Of a DNA stretch of 57,872 bases, positions 54,088 through 57,872 are shown piece by piece; the stretch's first letter is position 1, and each line of letters opens with the position of its first letter. The notes below the pieces were generated by a model. The model worked only from the letters and a program-made list of their open reading frames with translations, searched no databases and had not been told where the DNA came from. The translations under genes and the position numbers were made by a program. The DNA is taken from positions 1-57,872 of the forward strand of contig JASCPG010000010.1 of assembly GCA_029960085.1 (NCBI GenBank), given 5' to 3'. This DNA is from Microbacteriaceae bacterium PS02067 (lineage in GTDB: Bacteria; Actinomycetota; Actinomycetes; Actinomycetales; Microbacteriaceae).

Positions 54088-55305
54088 TCAGGCGGTGAGC
54101 GCGCGCACGACGGCATCGGCGAGGAGCCGCCCCCGTCGCGTCAGCACGACGCGACCGCGGACGGCGGCGGCGCCGTCGATCAGTCCGTCCGCGATGAGGG
54201 ATGCCACGGCGTGCCGCCCCTCGCCCTCGAGCTCCGACACCGCCAGGCCGTCGGCGATACGCGAGCGCAGGAGGACCGACTCGAGGCGGCGGGCCGCGGC
54301 ATCCGGCCGTTCGCGGGCCGCGGCGGGCGACTCCCCCGCCGCGAGCCGCTGGGCGTAGGCGGCGGGGTGCTTGACGTTCCACCACCGGAGCCCGCCGACG
54401 TGACTGTGGGCGCCGGGACCGTAGCCCCACCAGTCGGTGCCGCGCCAGTACGCGAGGTTGTGCCGCGAGCGGTGCGCGGGCGAGGTCGCCCAGTTCGACA
54501 CCTCGTACCAGTCGAAGCCCGCCTGCTGGAACAGGTCGTCGGCGAGCTCGTACATGTCGGCCTGCAGGTCGTCGTCGGGGGCAGGGACCTCACCGCGACG
54601 GATCTGGCGGGCTAGCCGCGTGCCGTCCTCGATGATGAGGGCATACGCCGAGATGTGATCGGGGGCGAGTGAGATCGCCTCGCGGACGGATGCCTCCCAA
54701 TCGCGGAGGCTCTCCCCCGGTGCGCCGTAGATGAGGTCGACGCTGACGTCGAGCCCGGCGGCGCGCGCCGACGCGACCGCGGTCGCGACGTTCGCCGGAT
54801 CGTGGGTGCGGTCGAGGGCCGCGAGCACGTGCGGCACGGCCGACTGCATCCCGATCGACAGGCGCGTCACGCCGGCGACGGCGAGCTCCGAGGCGAGCTG
54901 CGGGGTGACGGTGTCGGGGTTCGCCTCGACCGTCACCTCGGCATCCGGAGCGATCCCGAAAGCCGCGCGGACACCGCCGAGCATCCGGGCGAGGTCGCCG
55001 GCGGGAAGGAGCGTGGGCGTGCCGCCGCCGAAGAACACCGTCTGAGCGGGCCGCGGCGCACCCCGCGCGCCGAGCACGTCGCGGGAGAGGGCGATCTCGC
55101 GCAGCACCTCGTCGGCGTAGGCATCCTGGCGCGCGCCGCGCAGTTCCGTCGCGGTGTAGGTGTTGAAGTCGCAGTAGCCGCACCGCACGCGGCAGAACGG
55201 CACGTGCAGGTAGACGCCGAAGTCGGCAGCTTCATCGATCTCGATGTCGCCCGGGAGGGCACCGTCGGTGGGCGCAGGGTCGCCGAGCGGAAGCGCGGAG
55301 CCCAT
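54088..55305 (-). CDS. hemW: radical SAM heme chaperone HemW (coproporphyrinogen III oxidase-like)
   Basis: 405 residues from ATG 55305. The iron-sulfur motif CRVRCGYCDFNTY (CxxxCxxC) and FFGGGTPTLL are at the N-terminal side; SIGMQSAVPHVLAALDRTH and DLIYGAPGES are further radical SAM strands. HemW binds heme and is thought to deliver it rather than act as an oxidase. It overlaps the DUF1990 stop by one base and precedes hrcA, the usual order. Confidence 0.93.
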   Translation of the reverse strand: MGSALPLGDPAPTDGALPGDIEIDEAADFGVYLHVPFCRVRCGYCDFNTYTATELRGARQDAYADEVLREIALSRDVLGARGAPRPAQTVFFGGGTPTLLPAGDLARMLGGVRAAFGIAPDAEVTVEANPDTVTPQLASELAVAGVTRLSIGMQSAVPHVLAALDRTHDPANVATAVASARAAGLDVSVDLIYGAPGESLRDWEASVREAISLAPDHISAYALIIEDGTRLARQIRRGEVPAPDDDLQADMYELADDLFQQAGFDWYEVSNWATSPAHRSRHNLAYWRGTDWWGYGPGAHSHVGGLRWWNVKHPAAYAQRLAAGESPAAARERPDAAARRLESVLLRSRIADGLAVSELEGEGRHAVASLIADGLIDGAAAVRGRVVLTRRGRLLADAVVRALTA

Positions 55306-55955
55306 CAGGAGGGCGTCGTGAACAGCGGCGAGATCGCGCGCAGATAGCCCTGGAAGAGCGCCGTGCGGCGCCGCTTCACGAGCGGCGGCAGCATCCGGTA
55401 CGCGAGCGCCACAGGGCGGTCGAAGGCCCGGACGACGAAGCGCACCCCGTCGGACTCGTCCCACTCGATCATGAACGACTCCTCGCCGCTCACGACGGAG
55501 GACGACACCGTGCCGAGCGCGAAGCCGACCCGGCGGGACTCCTCCGTCGCGGAGATGACGCGCAGTTCGCCGTCGGCGTTCATCCCCCGGACCCGGCCAT
55601 GCACCCGGATCGTCGTCCCCGCCGCGACGTACGGCGTGCCGTCGGCGTCGAAGCGCTGTTCGCTGTCGAGGCGGCTCGCCGCGACAGGAGTGCCCTCCGC
55701 GTCGAACGCCACGCCGGAGTACATCGGACCGGAGGCCGGACGCACATCGCGGATCTCGAGCCCGGCGCCCCGCAGCGCGCCCCACGAGAGCAGGGCGTCC
55801 GCCGAGGACTCGAACCGTGCCTGGCCACTGCCGAGCAACCAGGACGCCTCGGCGGGAATGCTCCGCTCCGGCGGATAGGTCATGAGATCGGGCGCGTGCG
55901 TCGCCCCCACGGCCGCGTAGTCGACCGTGTTGTCTTGGAAGTTCCCGCGGCGCAT
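55305..55955 (-). CDS. DUF1990 family protein
   Basis: 216 residues from ATG 55955, with GGAGG at a good distance. NFQDNTVDYAAVGATHAPDL at the N-terminus and GEESFMIEWDESDGVRFVVR with FDRPVALAYRMLPPLVKRRR at the C-terminus identify the DUF1990/UPF0548 family. Its role is unknown; family members have an SRPBCC-like pattern. It lies between lepA and hemW on the same strand. Confidence 0.87.
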   Translation of the reverse strand: MRRGNFQDNTVDYAAVGATHAPDLMTYPPERSIPAEASWLLGSGQARFESSADALLSWGALRGAGLEIRDVRPASGPMYSGVAFDAEGTPVAASRLDSEQRFDADGTPYVAAGTTIRVHGRVRGMNADGELRVISATEESRRVGFALGTVSSSVVSGEESFMIEWDESDGVRFVVRAFDRPVALAYRMLPPLVKRRRTALFQGYLRAISPLFTTPS

Positions 55956-55969
55956 CCGATCCTCCGTCG

Positions 55970-57814
55970 CTACTTCTTCGTCTCCACGTCGCCCGACAGG
56001 GCGGCGATGAACGCTTCCTGCGGAACCTCGACGCGACCCACCATCTTCATGCGCTTCTTGCCCTCTTTCTGCTTCTCGAGGAGCTTGCGCTTGCGGGTGA
56101 TGTCGCCGCCGTAGCACTTGGCCAGGACGTCCTTGCGGATCGCGCGGATGTTCTCGCGCGCGATGATGCGTGCGCCGATCGCGGCCTGGATGGGCACTTC
56201 GAACTGCTGACGCGGGATGAGCTTGCGCAGCCGCTCGGTCATCATCGTGCCGTACGCGTAGGCCTTCTCTCGGTGGACGATCGACGAGAAGGCATCCACC
56301 TTCTCGCCCTGCAGAAGGATGTCGACCTTGACGAGATCGGCGGTCTGAGACCCGGCCGGTTCGTAGTCGAGCGACGCGTAGCCCTGCGTCTTGGACTTCA
56401 GCTGATCGAAGAAGTCGAACACGATCTCGCCGAGCGGCATGTTGTAGCGCAGTTCGACGCGGTCTTCGCTCAGGTAGTCCATGCCGAGGAGGGTGCCGCG
56501 ACGGCTCTGGCAGAGCTCCATCACGGTGCCGACGTAGTCCTTGGGCAGCAGGATGCCGACCTTGACGACCGGCTCGGAGACGGATGCCACGCGACCGTCC
56601 GGGTATTCGCTGGGGTTCGTCACGACGACGGTCTCACCGGTGTCCGTGGTCACCTCGTAGGTCACCGAGGGGGCAGTCGTGATGAGGTCGAGACCGAACT
56701 CGCGGGCGAGCCGCTCCGTGATGATCTCGAGGTGCAGGAGCCCCAGGAACCCGGCGCGGAAGCCGAAGCCGAGCGCGACCGAGGTCTCGGGCTCGTACTG
56801 CAGCGAGGCATCCGACAGCTTCAGCTTGTCGAGCGCTTCGCGCAGGTCTGCGTAGTCGCTGCCGTCGATCGGGTAGATGCCGGAGAAGACCATCGGCTTC
56901 GGGTCGGTGTACCCGGCCAGAGCGGACTGCGCGGGCTTGCGCTGGTTGGTGATCGTGTCGCCGACCTTCGACTGGCGCACATCCTTCACGCCCGTGATGA
57001 GGTATCCGACCTCGCCCACGCCGAGACCCTTCGTGGGCACCGGTTCGGGGCTCGACACGCCGATCTCCAAAAGGTCGTGCGTGGCGCGCGTCGACATCAT
57101 CTGGATGCGCTCGCGCGGCTCCAGCTTGCCGTCGACCATGCGCACGTACGTCACGACGCCGCGGTACGCGTCGTACACCGAGTCGAAGATCATCGCGCGG
57201 GCGGGCGCCGTCGCGTCGCCGACGGGCGCGGGGATCTTCTCCACGATCTGATCGAGCAGTTCCTCGACGCCGATGCCGGTCTTGCCCGAAACGCGCAGCA
57301 CGTCCTCCGGACGCCCGCCGATCAGGTTCGCGAGCTCGGCCGCGTACTTCTCCGGGTCGGCGGCGGGCAGATCGATCTTGTTCAGCACGGGGATGATCTG
57401 CAGATCGTTCTCGAGTGCGAGGTAGAGGTTCGCGAGCGTCTGCGCCTCGATCCCCTGCGCCGCGTCGACGAGGAGGATCGCTCCCTCGCAGGCCGCGAGC
57501 GAACGCGAGACCTCGTAGGTGAAGTCCACGTGGCCGGGCGTGTCGATCATGTTGAGGGCGAACGTGCCGGCGCCGGTGGCCCACGGCATCCGCACGGCCT
57601 GCGACTTGATCGTGATGCCGCGCTCGCGCTCGATGTCCATGCGGTCGAGGTACTGCGCGCGCATGTCGCGATCGGAGACCACGCCGGTGATCTGCAGCAT
57701 CCGGTCGGCCAGCGTGGACTTGCCGTGGTCGATGTGGGCGATGATGCAGAAATTGCGGATCAGCTCAGGAGGGGTCGCGGACGGCTCGAGAGGCTTCAGG
57801 GCACGGGGTGACAT
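55970..57814 (-). CDS. lepA: translation elongation factor 4 (LepA)
   Basis: 614 residues. G motifs are [33 protein letters not shown] and NKIDLP. The LepA-specific C-terminal domain contains [20 protein letters not shown] and [20 protein letters not shown]. LepA acts on stalled or misassembled ribosomes. TAGACT lies ten bases before the ATG, giving a very short leader. In-frame ends match the family, so the gene is complete. Confidence 0.97.
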   Translation of the reverse strand: MSPRALKPLEPSATPPELIRNFCIIAHIDHGKSTLADRMLQITGVVSDRDMRAQYLDRMDIERERGITIKSQAVRMPWATGAGTFALNMIDTPGHVDFTYEVSRSLAACEGAILLVDAAQGIEAQTLANLYLALENDLQIIPVLNKIDLPAADPEKYAAELANLIGGRPEDVLRVSGKTGIGVEELLDQIVEKIPAPVGDATAPARAMIFDSVYDAYRGVVTYVRMVDGKLEPRERIQMMSTRATHDLLEIGVSSPEPVPTKGLGVGEVGYLITGVKDVRQSKVGDTITNQRKPAQSALAGYTDPKPMVFSGIYPIDGSDYADLREALDKLKLSDASLQYEPETSVALGFGFRAGFLGLLHLEIITERLAREFGLDLITTAPSVTYEVTTDTGETVVVTNPSEYPDGRVASVSEPVVKVGILLPKDYVGTVMELCQSRRGTLLGMDYLSEDRVELRYNMPLGEIVFDFFDQLKSKTQGYASLDYEPAGSQTADLVKVDILLQGEKVDAFSSIVHREKAYAYGTMMTERLRKLIPRQQFEVPIQAAIGARIIARENIRAIRKDVLAKCYGGDITRKRKLLEKQKEGKKRMKMVGRVEVPQEAFIAALSGDVETKK

Positions 57815-57839
57815 GTCGCGGGCCAGTCTACCGGCGCGG

Positions 57840-57872
57840 CGCGCCCGCCCCCCCCCCGCCCCCCCGGGCGGG
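57840..57872. other. low-complexity C/G end
   Basis: The last 33 bases are almost only C and G in homopolymer runs. They hold no gene and look like an unreliable contig terminus. Confidence 0.7.

Noticed and set aside
57840..57872. G-quadruplex or origin-like element at the right end
   Set aside because: Homopolymer C/G runs at a contig edge are more likely assembly or read-end artefact.

Overview
The window is a high-GC, GTG-rich stretch of an actinobacterial chromosome, most likely from Microbacteriaceae (Microbacterium or a close relative). This is judged from gene content and order: glnE-glnA2, a PpgK-type glucokinase, homodimeric AceE followed by a PucR-type FasR and fabD-fabH-acpP-fabF, DUF3145, era-leuA-recO-uppS, and hemW-hrcA-dnaJ2-rsmE-phoH-ybeY. 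No species-level assignment is possible from sequence reading alone.

Layout. (1) 1-8951: an accessory-looking block. A BTAD/SARP-type regulator (cut by the window start) is divergent from a tightly coupled operon. The operon encodes a SpoIIE phosphatase fused to a GHKL kinase domain, two STAS proteins, an unrecognised protein, two paralogous kinase-less membrane proteins, an alpha/beta-hydrolase-fold protein lacking its nucleophile, and an FAD oxidoreductase broken by a one-base frameshift. (2) 8952-10924: a lone tyrosine integrase plus excisionase module with no cargo, and a cluster of inverted repeats beside glnE. (3) 10925-16837: nitrogen control (glnE, glnA2), a small protein, polyphosphate glucokinase and the RNase P RNA. 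(4) 16943-23561: an LPXTG surface protein with a DUF4012 protein, a family A DNA polymerase, a zinc-ribbon coiled-coil protein, an amino acid permease and tRNA-Val. (5) 23848-31514: pyruvate dehydrogenase E1 followed by the fatty acid synthase II cluster. (6) 31600-43154: DUF3145, two more tRNAs, a transporter, peptide deformylase, an ABC ATPase, dnaG, dgt, dusB, a peroxidase, a DsbA-like protein, uppS, recO and a TRIC-like channel. (7) 43155-44818: a PD-(D/E)XK/AbiEi-like gene flanked by three strikingly regular inverted repeat arrays (19-bp period, fixed 14-nt centre). This is the most unusual structure in the window. (8) 44819-57814: leuA with a leaderless leucine leader peptide, era, CBS transporter, ybeY, phoH, HIT protein, rsmE, dnaJ2, hrcA with CIRCE, hemW, DUF1990 and lepA. 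The last bases are C/G low complexity and look like a contig end.

How the genes work together. AceE makes acetyl-CoA and the adjacent FasR/Fab cluster uses such units for fatty acids. GlnE modifies glutamine synthetase. The right-hand block is a housekeeping set for translation, RNA quality control and heat shock. The left operon looks like a phospho-switch signalling unit linked to membrane and redox proteins. Several genes (ppgK, def, recO, the HIT gene, the DMT transporter, leuL) share a -10-like hexamer exactly six bases before the start codon, suggesting leaderless transcription.
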